A stretch of DNA of 64,000 nt from Methylobacterium durans. Lineage in GTDB: Bacteria; Pseudomonadota; Alphaproteobacteria; Rhizobiales; Beijerinckiaceae. The first letter of the stretch is position 1. The number at the start of each line of letters is the position of its first letter. Position numbers and translations under genes: made by a program. Of this stretch, positions 35,181 to 44,553 are shown one piece after another. Below the pieces are notes generated by a model. It made no database searches. It had not been told where the DNA came from and saw nothing but the letters and a program-made list of their open reading frames with translations. The stretch spans positions 4,697,501 to 4,761,500 of the forward strand of contig NZ_CP029550.1 of the NCBI RefSeq assembly GCF_003173715.1, written 5' to 3'.

Positions 35181-36133
35181 CGGGTACCGGGATGCTTGTC
35201 CTCAACCATCACCTCTCCGCCGATCTGCTGCGCCAATCGCTCAACAAGGTGTAAGCCCATTCCAATGGGTGTCGATCGGAGATCGCGCTCAAAGCCCCGG
35301 CCGTTATCCTCTACCGTGAGTACAATTCGGCTCTGCTCGCGCTGCAACTGCACCCTGAGTTCCCCGCCTTCCACCTCGGAAAAAGCATGCTGGACCGCGT
35401 TGGTAATGATCTCGTTGGCCAGCAACCCAAATGGCACAGCTACGTCAACCGGCAACTCCAAGGCTTCCAGTTCTGTCTCAAGGCTGACGGGCACGCGTGC
35501 CAATGCCACGAGGCTGGAGGCCAACTCGCCGATGAAGGCACCGAAATCGACGCGACGGAAGTCCGGCGAGCGGTAGAACTGCTCCTGTAGGCGACTGAGC
35601 GACTGAATGCGCTGACGCAGGTCGGCAAGCTGCTGCCGGTCTGGACCACTCTGAAGCGCCTTCTCCGTCTGCCGTATCAGGCTGATAACAATCTGGAGGT
35701 TGTTGTGCAGGCGATGGTAGAGTTCGGCCAGTACCAGATCGCGGTTCTCGGCCAGAGCCCGTCGAGCCTGCCCCCGCTCGACAACGATGCGCGCGGTGAG
35801 AGCCAGACGCTTTAGCTGATTGCGCCCCTTCACTACGTAGTCGTCGAAGCCGGCCTTCATGGCACGGACCGCAAGATCCTCGTTGCCGGTCCCCGTGACC
35901 ATGATAGCGGGGCAATTGGGGTGAGCCGCCTTGACCGCGTTGAACAACGCGAAGCCATCGATCCAGCGGAGGTCGTAATCCGTCACCAGAAGGTCGGGAG
36001 GCGAAGCGAGCGCCTGCTCAAGGCTGGCTTGGCTCGCGACCTCCACCACGTCAAATCCGGCGATTTCCTGTGAGAGGGCTCGGATGTTCAGGGCACGCGT
36101 GTCCGGATCGTCGTCGGCAACAATCACTCGCAT
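35156..36133 (-). CDS. Receiver-HisKA_2 histidine kinase
   Basis: This 325-residue protein has an N-terminal receiver (RVIVADDDPDTRALNIR, LLVTDYDLRWIDG, MVTGTGNED) followed by a HisKA_2 domain (LVLAELYHRLHNNLQIVISL) and HATPase (LANEIITNAVQHAF, VEDNGRGFERD, GMGLHLVERLAQQIGG). With the receiver first, its kinase is probably controlled by phosphorylation from another kinase, so it may act as a phosphorelay node. It is divergent from the CHASE3 kinase across about 120 bp. Confidence 0.85.
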   Translation of the reverse strand: MRVIVADDDPDTRALNIRALSQEIAGFDVVEVASQASLEQALASPPDLLVTDYDLRWIDGFALFNAVKAAHPNCPAIMVTGTGNEDLAVRAMKAGFDDYVVKGRNQLKRLALTARIVVERGQARRALAENRDLVLAELYHRLHNNLQIVISLIRQTEKALQSGPDRQQLADLRQRIQSLSRLQEQFYRSPDFRRVDFGAFIGELASSLVALARVPVSLETELEALELPVDVAVPFGLLANEIITNAVQHAFSEVEGGELRVQLQREQSRIVLTVEDNGRGFERDLRSTPIGMGLHLVERLAQQIGGEVMVEDKHPGTRCRVGVAL

Positions 36134-36252
36134 GTGCGCTCCAGATGGAAGGGCATCAGGTCGCGGTGCTAACAGCGGGCTTCCGGCGTTTGATCCGCGC
36201 TTCTGCGTTTCGAAGCCGGGAGGGAATCTGGTGGCAAGGCGTCGTATATAAC

Positions 36253-38058
36253 GTGGACCGCATCAGGCATCACAAGCGGGGTGGTCTCTCCGCTTTCGGG
36301 TTGATCGCTCTAACGATTGCCCTCCTGCTCACTGTCGTGAGTACGGGCGCACTCGTTCTGAACCTCTCTCGGCTGAACACCAGCCGTATGGAGGTGGCCC
36401 GCATCAACTCGGTCCTGACGCTCGTGGCCGAGCTTCATGAGGCGATCCGAGCCGCCGAGACGGGGCAGCGCGGCTTCCTACTGACTGGCGAACAGCGTTA
36501 TCTCACCACCTATCAGGAGGCTGTGCCGCGCGTCTGGGCTGACCTTAAGGCTGCCGAGCAAGTGGTCAGGAGGCCGGAGCAGGTCGCGCGTTTGGCGAAC
36601 CTCCGCTCGCTGATCGAGAACAAGCTCGACGAGTTGGCCAACACGATTGGCCTGGGCGCGCGTAGCCAAAACGCTGCGCTTGAGGTCGTTCGGACCGATG
36701 TCGGCCAGCAGTTGATGGAGCAGATCGACAGTACGATTCGCACCATCCGGGATACAGGGACCGAGGCCCTATCGGCACAGTCGAAGCGCGAGCAGACGGA
36801 TGCCGCCTGGGCCACAGCGGTCGCCCTCTTGAGCGGTGGTCTTGCACTCAGCAGCGCGGTTCTGGGCGTTGTCACGCTTGTCGGCAAACGCGCGCAGACA
36901 CGCCTGTTCGAGGCTGAGGAACGCTTCCGCAATCTCGCGGAAAACATCGAGGAAGCCTTCTGGGTCTCGGACCCACGCAGCAGCACGCTGCTCTACATCA
37001 ATCCCGCATTCGAGCACATCTGGGGTCAGGCACGGTCAGCGCTCTACCAGGACCCCCGCCTCTGGCTGGAAGCCATCGTCTCGGACGATCGTGAACGGGT
37101 AAGCGCCAGTTACGCCGAAAGGGCGATGAAGGGCACCTACGACGAGAACTACCGGATCATGCGGCCGGACGGATCACTCAGGTGGGTACGCGACCGAGGT
37201 TGGCCGGTGCACGATGAGACTGGTCAGTTTGAGTACGTAGTTGGCATCGCCGAGGACATCACGGAGATGCGCGAAGCGCAGGACGCGCTCACCAGCCTGA
37301 ACGCCGATTTGGAGCGCCGGATTGAGGAACGGACGCAAGCGCTCGTCGAGGTTAACCGTGAACTCGACGCATTCGCCTACTCCATTTCTCATGACCTGAG
37401 AGCGCCACTTCGCTCGATGCAAGGCTACGCGGATGCGCTCATCGAGGATTTCGGTGATGGCCTTGGTCCAGAGGGACATCACTATACCAAGCGCATCGTC
37501 GCCGCCGCGTCGCGCATGGAGGATCTAATCCAAGACATCCTCGCTTACAGCCGACTGGCCAAGGAGGAAGTCAGCGTCAGACCTGAATCTCTCGAAGCGG
37601 CCGTAGATCAGGTGCTGACAGACCTCGCGCCGATGTTGGCGGACACGGCCGCAGATGTTCGGGTTGAGCGTCCCCTTCCGGAGGTGCAGTCGAACCGCTC
37701 GGTCTTGCGGCAGGTTCTAAGCAACCTGATTGCAAACGGAGTGAAGTTCGTTGGGCCGGGTGAGAAGCCCGAACTGCTAATCCACGCGGATCGGCATGCG
37801 GGGCGTGTCCGCCTTTGGGTCGAAGATCACGGCATTGGGATCGCGGCAGAGCACCAGAAGCGCATCTTTGACCCGTTCCAGCGCCTGCATGGGATCGAAG
37901 CCTACCCTGGAACCGGCATAGGGTTAGCTATCGCCCGGCGGGCGACGACGCGCATGGGGGGCTCCTGCGGTGTCGAATCGGAACTTGGTCGCGGCAGCCG
38001 GTTCTGGATTGAGCTTCGGGCCGCCGAGGAGGGGGGTGGGGATGAGCGCACCGCTTGA
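36253..38058 (+). CDS. CHASE3-PAS sensor histidine kinase
   Basis: This is a membrane kinase of about 601 residues: one helix (LSAFGLIALTIALLLTVVST), a periplasmic CHASE3 domain (AIRAAETGQRGFLLTGEQRY), a second helix (AVALLSGGLALSSAVLGVVT), a PAS domain (FRNLAENIEEAFWVSD, RPDGSLRWVRDRGWPV), a coiled linker, HisKA (FAYSISHDLRAPLRSM) and HATPase (NLIANGVKFVG, EDHGIGI, GTGIGLAIARRA). The kinase half resembles that of cyanobacterial phytochrome-type kinases. GTG 36253 puts the first helix near the N-terminus; ATG 36145 in frame is an alternative. Its stop lies inside the next receiver gene. Confidence 0.8.
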   Translation: MDRIRHHKRGGLSAFGLIALTIALLLTVVSTGALVLNLSRLNTSRMEVARINSVLTLVAELHEAIRAAETGQRGFLLTGEQRYLTTYQEAVPRVWADLKAAEQVVRRPEQVARLANLRSLIENKLDELANTIGLGARSQNAALEVVRTDVGQQLMEQIDSTIRTIRDTGTEALSAQSKREQTDAAWATAVALLSGGLALSSAVLGVVTLVGKRAQTRLFEAEERFRNLAENIEEAFWVSDPRSSTLLYINPAFEHIWGQARSALYQDPRLWLEAIVSDDRERVSASYAERAMKGTYDENYRIMRPDGSLRWVRDRGWPVHDETGQFEYVVGIAEDITEMREAQDALTSLNADLERRIEERTQALVEVNRELDAFAYSISHDLRAPLRSMQGYADALIEDFGDGLGPEGHHYTKRIVAAASRMEDLIQDILAYSRLAKEEVSVRPESLEAAVDQVLTDLAPMLADTAADVRVERPLPEVQSNRSVLRQVLSNLIANGVKFVGPGEKPELLIHADRHAGRVRLWVEDHGIGIAAEHQKRIFDPFQRLHGIEAYPGTGIGLAIARRATTRMGGSCGVESELGRGSRFWIELRAAEEGGGDERTA

Positions 38059-38488
38059 AGATGTGATCGTGGTCGTCGAGGACGATCCAGATGACCGGCA
38101 TCTTCTAACCCGCGCCTTCAAGAAACTCGGATCGAGCGTCCCACTTCGCTTCGCCTGCGATGGTGATGAGGCTGTGGCGTTGCTGAGCGAGGTGGCGTCA
38201 TCGGCCGATCCCTCAATGCGGCCGGTCGTGATCCTGCTAGATCTTAAGCTGCCACGTCGGTCTGGCTTAGAGGTTCTGACCTGGGTCAAGGCGCAGCCAG
38301 CACTGCGTCGCATCCCCGTCGTGATCCTGACCTCGTCACGCGACCAGACCGACCTGAAGCAAGCCTATGACCTTGGCGCGAACTCGTTTCTGGTGAAGCC
38401 GAGCCAACCGCACGCGCTGCACAGCTTGATTGAGCAGGTGAATGCGTACTGGCTCGGCCACAACGAGGTTGCACCGATAGCAGTCTAG
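38042..38488 (+). CDS. Rcp1/RcpA-type response regulator
   Basis: This 148-residue single receiver has VVEDDPDDRHLLTRAFK, LLDLKLPRRSGLEVL with the acceptor Asp, ILTSSRDQTDL and the FLVKPSQPHAL region. The DPDD and LDLKLP patterns are those of Rcp1-like receivers that pair with phytochromes and similar kinases. ATG 38042 overlaps the kinase stop by 17 bases, making this the cognate receiver of that kinase by position. Confidence 0.87.
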   Translation: MSAPLEDVIVVVEDDPDDRHLLTRAFKKLGSSVPLRFACDGDEAVALLSEVASSADPSMRPVVILLDLKLPRRSGLEVLTWVKAQPALRRIPVVILTSSRDQTDLKQAYDLGANSFLVKPSQPHALHSLIEQVNAYWLGHNEVAPIAV

Positions 38489-38583
38489 TCCTGCCTGTAT
38501 GCGGCTCTCCAGCGAGCGGGCATCTCGCTGGCCTCGCCAGATACCCTGCTCATCTCTGGGGACGCCTATAAGGTGCAGGCACG

Positions 38584-39039
38584 TTACGCAACCTTCCGGC
38601 CGCGTCCGCTGGTCCGCTCTGCCTGCGCACCCGCACGCCCGAGGCCAATCGCCTTGGCGAGTTCGGAACGCTGGGCGGCGTAGCTGGCTGCCACCATCGG
38701 GTAGTCGTTGGGCAAACCATAGCGCTGACGATAGCTGTATGGGTCGAGGCCATGCCCAGCGAGGTGGCGCTTGAGCGTCTTATAGGGCCTTCCATCGACG
38801 AAGCTGATGAGCGCGTCCGGTGTGATCGACTTCTTGATCTGCGAGGGCGTCGGCTTCTCGACCTCCTCCACAGGAGCCTGAGACGTGCCGCTCGCGAGGC
38901 CGTTTAGCGCCCGATGAACGTTGCTGATGAGCGCTGGAAGCTCGGCCACAGAAACAGGATTGTTGGAGACAAAGGCCGACACGATGTCGGCGGCGAGTCC
39001 GATAAATTCGGGCGCGCTGCCCGGAGTAGGTTCTGACAT
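38584..39039 (-). CDS. MucR/Ros-family regulator without zinc cysteines
   Basis: This 151-residue protein has the MucR start (FIGLAADIVSAFVSNNPVSV, ELPALISNVHRALNGL) and the DNA-binding end (SITPDALISFVDGRPYKTLK, RHLAGHGLDPYSYRQRYGLP, MVAASYAAQRSELAKAIGLG). In Ros/MucR a CxxC pair sits where SFVDG lies here, so the zinc finger lacks both cysteines, as in known zinc-independent homologs. ATG 39039 has a GAGA site. MucR proteins act as H-NS-like silencers of AT-richer DNA and often restrain horizontally acquired genes (family knowledge). Confidence 0.85.
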   Translation of the reverse strand: MSEPTPGSAPEFIGLAADIVSAFVSNNPVSVAELPALISNVHRALNGLASGTSQAPVEEVEKPTPSQIKKSITPDALISFVDGRPYKTLKRHLAGHGLDPYSYRQRYGLPNDYPMVAASYAAQRSELAKAIGLGRAGAQAERTSGRGRKVA

Positions 39040-39120
39040 TTTCTCTTCTGCTATTCTTGACCGTTCGGCGGCGTATCTCACCGCTCATGCCGCTCAGTCA
39101 AGCAACGTCTTCAGGTGCGG

Positions 39121-41805
39121 CTATGCATCGAATCTGCTGTGTCCGTTATGCTGGGGGTCTCTGCCCGCCACCAGCGACATTAGCGTGTCCATGAGTTGCT
39201 GCTCCACGAACGGCTTGCTCAGGATCGGCACATTCGCGAAGCGCGCAGGCAGGACATCTCGGCTGCGGTCGTAGGCGGTCGCAAACAGGAACGGCACGCC
39301 TTGATTCTGCAAAATCTCCGCAACTGGCCATACCTTCTCATCATCAACGTTGATGTCGAGCACCGCCCCATCGAGTGATCCGGCCTCGATCAGCGTCAGC
39401 ACCATGGCGGCCTCAATTCGCGCCACCGGTCCCACGGGCGTCCAGCCAAGGGCGCGGACCGCCTCCTCCAGCACGTGCGCGAGCAGGGCATCATCCTCGA
39501 CCAGCAGAATTCGTGGCGCGCCTGTGGTCTCGTCTGCCTGCGTCGCCGATTTGCCCGATGCTCCGTTGAGGACTGTGCCGAGCACCAGTGCCGTCTCGGG
39601 TACGTCCATGTAGAAGCACACACCGTCCGGCTTGTAGATGACTTCGCTGGTGCCCTGCATCTCGTACTCGATCAGACGCTGCGTCACGAAGGAGCCAAAG
39701 CCTTCGCGCCTTGGGGGCTTCACTGTCGGACCACCCACCTCGCGCCAGAACAAGCTCAGCACACGGGAGGGCGCATGGCCTGTGACACTCCACCGGATGC
39801 GCACGCGCCCACCCGGCACCGAGAGCGCGCCGTACTTGGCTGAGTTCGTCGCCAACTCGTGGAACACCATACCAAGGGATGCGCCCATCCTGGGCAGCAG
39901 GCTCATTCGGTCGCCCTCAAGCCAGAGGCTGTCACCCTCCTTGGCGTATGGGCTCAACTGCTCAACGATGAGGGAACGCAATTCCACCTTCTGCCAAGCA
40001 GCATCACTCAACAGGTTGTGTGAGGCAGCCATGGCCTGAATGCGCTGCTCGAAGCTGTGCACATAGGCGTCGAGTGCGGTCGCGCTGCCTCTGGAGTGGC
40101 GTGCCAGCGCCTGAACAGTCGCAAGCGTGTTCTTCACCCGGTGGTTCAACTCAGCCAGCATCACCTCGTGGCGAGCCTGGGCGGCATTACGCTCGCGCGC
40201 GACCTGCTCCATGCGCTTGAGGATGATCTCCAGCAGTGACAACCGGAGCAACTGCACGGCCTCGATCTCGGTCTCCGTCCAGGGCTCCGCGTGCAACCGA
40301 ACCGACTGACTGTACGCCTCGAACGACTTGCGCGGATACACGCGGTAGCCGCCAGAGCCGATCTCGACGGGCTTATCAGGATTGCCGCCCCAGCGGACCG
40401 TCTCCAGTACCTCGGGACGGAACCAGAGGATGTAGATTGGCGGGGTGCGCGCGACGGCGAGCACCAGCAGGCCACTGGCGTCCTGGGCGAAGTCACGGGC
40501 AGGCTCCCACTGGCTCGCCAGCGAAGCCGTCGCAAACACGGCTTCACCTGATGACTGACTGCTCGCCAACCACCTGACGAGCGCGCGAACTTGGTCCTCA
40601 CCCGGCCTGCGTCCGATCGCGAAGAATGCGTCTTCGACCAACAGGGCCACACCGCCCGCGTTCACGTAGCCGAGGAGGCTGCTCGCCTGCTGGATCAATC
40701 CTCTGGCGAGATCGCCTTCCTCCGAGATGCGCTGCACCAGCGTCTCTCGCGCACGGCGCAGCCTATGGCGGATCTCCAGGGCCTCGACATGCTCGCGCGC
40801 CTCTAGCTGGAACGAGAACATGTGGCCGAACAACTCGCAGACCGCACGCAGATGGCGCGGGATGCGTTTCGGAACTGTGTGATGGCACGCGATCAACCCC
40901 CAGAGGCGGCCACCCACGATGATGGAAATCGTCATCGTAGCGGCCACGCCCATATTCCGCAGGTACTCCAGATGGATCGGCGAGGCCGCGCGCAGCGTGC
41001 ACTGGCTCATGTCGAGCACAGCAGGCATCGCATCTCGGCCGCCCTTTGCTGGGCCAAGCAGAGGGGCCGGCACGGAGCGCACATCAGCGATGATGCGCAG
41101 CCAGTTCCGCAGATAGAGATCGCGAGCCTGCCTCGGAATGTCAGAGGCCGGATAGCGAAGGCCGAGGTAGGACGCCACACCCTCTCTGTGGCTCTCGGCG
41201 ATGACCGATCCCTCACCCTCAGGCAGGAAGCGGTAGATCATGACCCGATCATAGCCGGTCGCCCGGCGAATCTGCTCGGTTGCAGCCTGACAGAAGGCTT
41301 TCTGATCCGGGGCAGGCTGCACCGCGAGCAGCATCTGCTGAACGGTCGTGAGCGGATCGCGCGTGCGCAGATCGGGTAGGTCAGCCGCCTCGAACTCGAC
41401 CACCAACACACTTCGATCCGCACACCTCCGCCCTGTTGCTACCTTGATCAGGCGTGACCTGTGCACGCTGGCATCCACCGGCACCGTGCCGAGGCGAAGG
41501 TCAGGATCGAGCGCGTGCAGCGGCGTCGCGAGATCGTCCTGCGCGAGGAGAGGCCGCAGGTGCTTCACACGCGCCGGTCCAAATAGCTGGGCCAGGGAAC
41601 GACCGAGCAGAGTCTCCGGGGCGTGGCCCAAGAGCGTGCCGGTATCGCCCGCAACGTTCTTGATGGTCAGCCGGGTCGGCTCAAGTACGAGGAGCGCTCC
41701 GTGGCTCTGGATGCAGCCGGGCACATGGATGGGCTCGCGCTCGCACGCGCTGAGATCGACTTGCTCAGAGTCGGCTTTCTGGTCTGGCGTGCTGATCACG
41801 GTCAT
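39121..41805 (-). CDS. Bacteriophytochrome with HWE kinase and C-terminal receiver
   Basis: This is an 894-residue red/far-red photoreceptor. The PAS domain opens with Cys21 (CEREPIHVPGCIQSHGALL), at the biliverdin-linkage position of bacterial phytochromes. GAF has the PASDIP motif at 219-224, then PHY (about 330-520). The output is an HWE kinase with His555 (ELNHRVKNTLATVQAL), N-box HELATNSAKYGALS and W687-x-E689, followed by a receiver (about 765-885, LLVEDDALLAHV, AVLDINVDD). A hybrid phytochrome with an HWE kinase can link light to PhyR-type signalling. No haem oxygenase gene is visible in the window, so biliverdin must come from elsewhere. Confidence 0.9.
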   Translation of the reverse strand: MTVISTPDQKADSEQVDLSACEREPIHVPGCIQSHGALLVLEPTRLTIKNVAGDTGTLLGHAPETLLGRSLAQLFGPARVKHLRPLLAQDDLATPLHALDPDLRLGTVPVDASVHRSRLIKVATGRRCADRSVLVVEFEAADLPDLRTRDPLTTVQQMLLAVQPAPDQKAFCQAATEQIRRATGYDRVMIYRFLPEGEGSVIAESHREGVASYLGLRYPASDIPRQARDLYLRNWLRIIADVRSVPAPLLGPAKGGRDAMPAVLDMSQCTLRAASPIHLEYLRNMGVAATMTISIIVGGRLWGLIACHHTVPKRIPRHLRAVCELFGHMFSFQLEAREHVEALEIRHRLRRARETLVQRISEEGDLARGLIQQASSLLGYVNAGGVALLVEDAFFAIGRRPGEDQVRALVRWLASSQSSGEAVFATASLASQWEPARDFAQDASGLLVLAVARTPPIYILWFRPEVLETVRWGGNPDKPVEIGSGGYRVYPRKSFEAYSQSVRLHAEPWTETEIEAVQLLRLSLLEIILKRMEQVARERNAAQARHEVMLAELNHRVKNTLATVQALARHSRGSATALDAYVHSFEQRIQAMAASHNLLSDAAWQKVELRSLIVEQLSPYAKEGDSLWLEGDRMSLLPRMGASLGMVFHELATNSAKYGALSVPGGRVRIRWSVTGHAPSRVLSLFWREVGGPTVKPPRREGFGSFVTQRLIEYEMQGTSEVIYKPDGVCFYMDVPETALVLGTVLNGASGKSATQADETTGAPRILLVEDDALLAHVLEEAVRALGWTPVGPVARIEAAMVLTLIEAGSLDGAVLDINVDDEKVWPVAEILQNQGVPFLFATAYDRSRDVLPARFANVPILSKPFVEQQLMDTLMSLVAGRDPQHNGHSRFDA

Positions 41806-42008
41806 GAGCCACGCCTATCCCGCCACTTCGGGGCCGTTGCCGCTCCCAAAGCCTATCCATATCAACACTGGAGATCAGAAGATCGCAGCAGCGATCCTCG
41901 GCCGCGTCGCTCAGCGTACGGCTTTCGCGACAACGTCCGCTTGATCTGAGAGTGAGGTAGGTAGCAGCGCAGCGCCCAGAGCTTACCTCTGATACCAAGT
42001 CTCACTGA

Positions 42009-42600
42009 TCAGCACTCATGAGCCCAGGTGCGTCGGCCGATGGAGACGATGTGCCAGGGCTCATCAATGAGCCTGTTCCAGGCATGGCAGCAGTGATCGA
42101 CGATGTCGTCGTAGGAGCCGAAGATCCGGTTGCCGAGCCAGTTTTGGCGTAGAAACTGCCAGATGGCCTCGACCGGGTTCAGCTCAGGCGAGCGCGCCGG
42201 CAGCGGCATGAGGGTGAGATTGCCCGGCACGACAAGCTTCTTGGTGAGATGCCAGCCTGCTTGATCGAGCAGCAGGACGGCGTGAGCGCCCGGTGTGACA
42301 TGCTGGGCGATCTCGGAGAGATGATGGTTCATCGCCTCGGTGGTGCAGCGTGGCATGACGAGACCGGCGCCCTTAGCGAGTGCAGGGCAGAGCGCTCCGA
42401 AGATGTAGGCGGATTCGGTACGCTGATCCTTCGGAGCTGCCGGCCGTGTGCCGCGGCGTGCCCATCGCCGGGTGATGGTGTTCTTCTGGCCGACACGGGC
42501 CTCATCTGAGAACCAGATCTCTATCGGCTTGCCGCCGGTTGCCTGCGCGATCTCTGCCAGATGGGCCGGGAAGTCTTTTTAAAAACCTCCGCCGCCTGCA
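42009..42600 (-). CDS. IS630 transposase, DDE part (frameshift product)
   Basis: This frame follows OrfA after a -1 shift on the T5A5 run at 42575-42584. It holds IEIWFSDEARVGQK (Asp), VLLLDQAGWHLTK (Asp) and ARSPELNPVEAIW (Glu), the complete triad. An internal ATG at 42356 could start a shorter product that lacks the first Asp. Confidence 0.8.
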
Positions 42601-43066
42601 GATCCTGGGCGTGGTGGCGAGGCCGCGCCGAGAGCTTACGGAAGCCCATGGCGCGCAGGACGCGGCTCAGCGTCTGCTCGGAAACCGAGACACCGTGGTC
42701 CTCACACAGGATCTGGGCCAGATCGACCAGGCGCCAGCGCACCACACCGTGGGCAGCTGGCGTCGGGCCTTGCTCCACCATGGCCCGCAGCGCCTCGCAT
42801 TGGGCCGCATTCAGGCGCGGGCGCGCACCGGGCGCTTTGCCGTCGATCAGGCCGTCAGGTCCCCGTGTGTTGAAGGCCAGCACCCAATCGCGCACGGTCT
42901 GCAGCCCGACCCCGCCGATCTGCGCCGCCTCCGAGCGCGATCGGCCGGCATAGATGGCTGAGAGTGCCAGGAGACGGCGTGTCTGGGCTGGAGTCCGTGA
43001 GGTCTTGGCGAGCGCGCGCAGCCTCGGCGCATCGAAATCTGACCGGAGCGGCACGGGAGCGGCCAT
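42521..43066 (-). CDS. IS630 transposase, N-terminal HTH part
   Basis: ATG 43066 follows a strong GAGGAGG. The 181 residues contain the HTH (YAGRSRSEAAQIGGVGLQTV, RDWVLAFNTRGPDG) and second wHTH (LVDLAQILCEDHGVSVSEQT, RVLRAMGFRKLSARPRHHAQ). The last residues after VFKK are out of frame with the catalytic part. Confidence 0.82.
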   Translation of the reverse strand: MAAPVPLRSDFDAPRLRALAKTSRTPAQTRRLLALSAIYAGRSRSEAAQIGGVGLQTVRDWVLAFNTRGPDGLIDGKAPGARPRLNAAQCEALRAMVEQGPTPAAHGVVRWRLVDLAQILCEDHGVSVSEQTLSRVLRAMGFRKLSARPRHHAQDLQAAEVFKKTSRPIWQRSRRQPAASR

Positions 43067-43162
43067 CACATCCTCCTCGGGCAACCACGCCCAGAGAAGG
43101 AATCACACCCGGGTTCGCTGGGCTACTCACCCCACGTGAGTCACCCTCACCGAGGACTGGTA

Positions 43163-43720
43163 TGAGCCGTATCGGTATGCGCTCAGTCTTCCGGTCGCTC
43201 ATTAGACCAACCGCTCGATCGGTGAGGCTGCACCTGATTACTCACCTCGCCTGCCACGAAGCGGTGATCAACCACGGCGAGTGTTGTTTCTGATGGCCGC
43301 GACTTCATCGAGCGTCAACTCCTCTGGCCTTCGAGCCACACGCCGAATCCCTAGGCAAGGCTCCGTTCGCCGGCTCAAGCACGTTATGATTCAGCCGGGA
43401 CACTCCCTGTCGGAGCCTTGTCATGGAGCCATTGTAGGCACTGCCCGCGTGTGCGAGGTAGGTGTGTCCGCACAAGGCATTGCGGGAGAGCCCAGGCTGG
43501 CGTGAGCTGGTCATGGCGTCGTGGAGCGACCGCCCCCGGAAGCTTCAAGGCACAATCCCGCAGGGTTGGACGATCTGGAGTGCGACGCTTTGCGCGTCCC
43601 AGACGAGCCGAGACTGCCTTTGCATGAGCAGATTCGGTTCGCAGGTTACTCGCGACAGAGGGGGGCAACCGGAATGCTTCTTGCGGGCATTTCGTGGCCC
43701 GCTGGTCGAGGGAGAACGCC
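43163..43720. other. Non-coding stretch after IS630
   Basis: About 560 bp without a convincing gene. Short frames overlap in several registers, none with a good RBS and recognised sequence. It may contain decayed DNA and the promoter of the PAS gene. Confidence 0.4.
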
Positions 43721-44503
43721 TTGGATTTGGACGATTCCAAATACGCGCTCGACGCGCCGGACCACGGCTGGAATGATGAGCGGTCGCCGGCTGAGTTGTT
43801 CCAGCGGATCACGTCGCCTGCCTACACAACCGACGCGGACGGCTGGCTGACCTACTACAACGAGGCGGCAGCCGATCTCTGGGGCTACCGGCCCGAACTC
43901 GGCAAGACACGCTGGTGCGGCTCTTGGCGGATCTTCACGACCGAAGGTGCTCACCTGCCGCTCGATCAGTGCCCCATGGCGGTGGCGCTGAAGGAAGGCC
44001 GGGCCGTGCGCGGGGTGCAGGCCGTGCTGGAGCGCCCGGATGGGACGCTGATCCCCTTCATGCCGCATCCGACACCCCTGCGAGACGCTTCAGGCGCCAT
44101 CGTCGCTGGCTCCAACGTGCTTTTGCCGCTCACTGCGCAGGGCAGCGTACCGCCTCTTTTCGACTACCCCGGCGATGACTGGACGGAGGCACTGCCCCCT
44201 GATCTGCCGGACGGCCTCGAACTCGATGATCTGACGGGCTGCCTCCAGAGAACCTTGGCTGCGCAGGCTGATGTGGAGTTTGGCTTCCAGATCGACTGCG
44301 AGCGGCTTGAGGCATGGTCCGGCCCGGAGGCCGAGAAGGAGCGGATTGTCCGGCAGCTTGAGAGCAAGCGGCAGAGGCAGCGCGTCCTGCTGAATAGGCG
44401 GCTCGACCAGCTACAACAGCGGGCCAAGCGGCTGATGGCGGAGGCTCAGCAGGGGAAGGCGTCAGCGAGGATGATCGTAGATCCTCGCAACACCCTCCAC
44501 TGA
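43721..44503 (+). CDS. PAS-domain protein without kinase
   Basis: This protein of about 260 residues has one PAS domain (about 25-140, LFQRITSPAYTTDADGWLTY, YNEAAADLWGYRPELGKTRW, LERPDGTLIPFMPHP) and a C-terminal coiled segment (EKERIVRQLESKRQRQRVLL, LDQLQQRAKRLMAEAQQ). No HATPase or GGDEF follows. TTG 43721 was chosen for its GAGGGAGAA site; GTG 43694 in the same frame is possible. It could be a receptor module that docks to a partner kinase. Confidence 0.7.
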   Translation: MDLDDSKYALDAPDHGWNDERSPAELFQRITSPAYTTDADGWLTYYNEAAADLWGYRPELGKTRWCGSWRIFTTEGAHLPLDQCPMAVALKEGRAVRGVQAVLERPDGTLIPFMPHPTPLRDASGAIVAGSNVLLPLTAQGSVPPLFDYPGDDWTEALPPDLPDGLELDDLTGCLQRTLAAQADVEFGFQIDCERLEAWSGPEAEKERIVRQLESKRQRQRVLLNRRLDQLQQRAKRLMAEAQQGKASARMIVDPRNTLH

Positions 44504-44553
44504 GGCCGCTCGCCAGCGTCTCGCCGCAAACGGCCTGGGTCCTGTTCAGGAAC

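Larger units (their letters stand above)
41995..43160 (-). mobile_element. IS630-family insertion sequence
   Basis: TA dinucleotides (41993-41994 and 43161-43162) bound the element, as expected for IS630/Tc1-type insertion. The imperfect ends share CCA, GTC, TC and ACTCAYG. The transposase lies in two frames joined by a programmed -1 shift. Ends are placed by eye and could be off by a few bases. Confidence 0.75.

Noticed and set aside
43281..43850. Short overlapping plus-strand frames after IS630
   Set aside because: They lack ribosome sites and recognisable sequence, and overlap the PAS gene in other frames.
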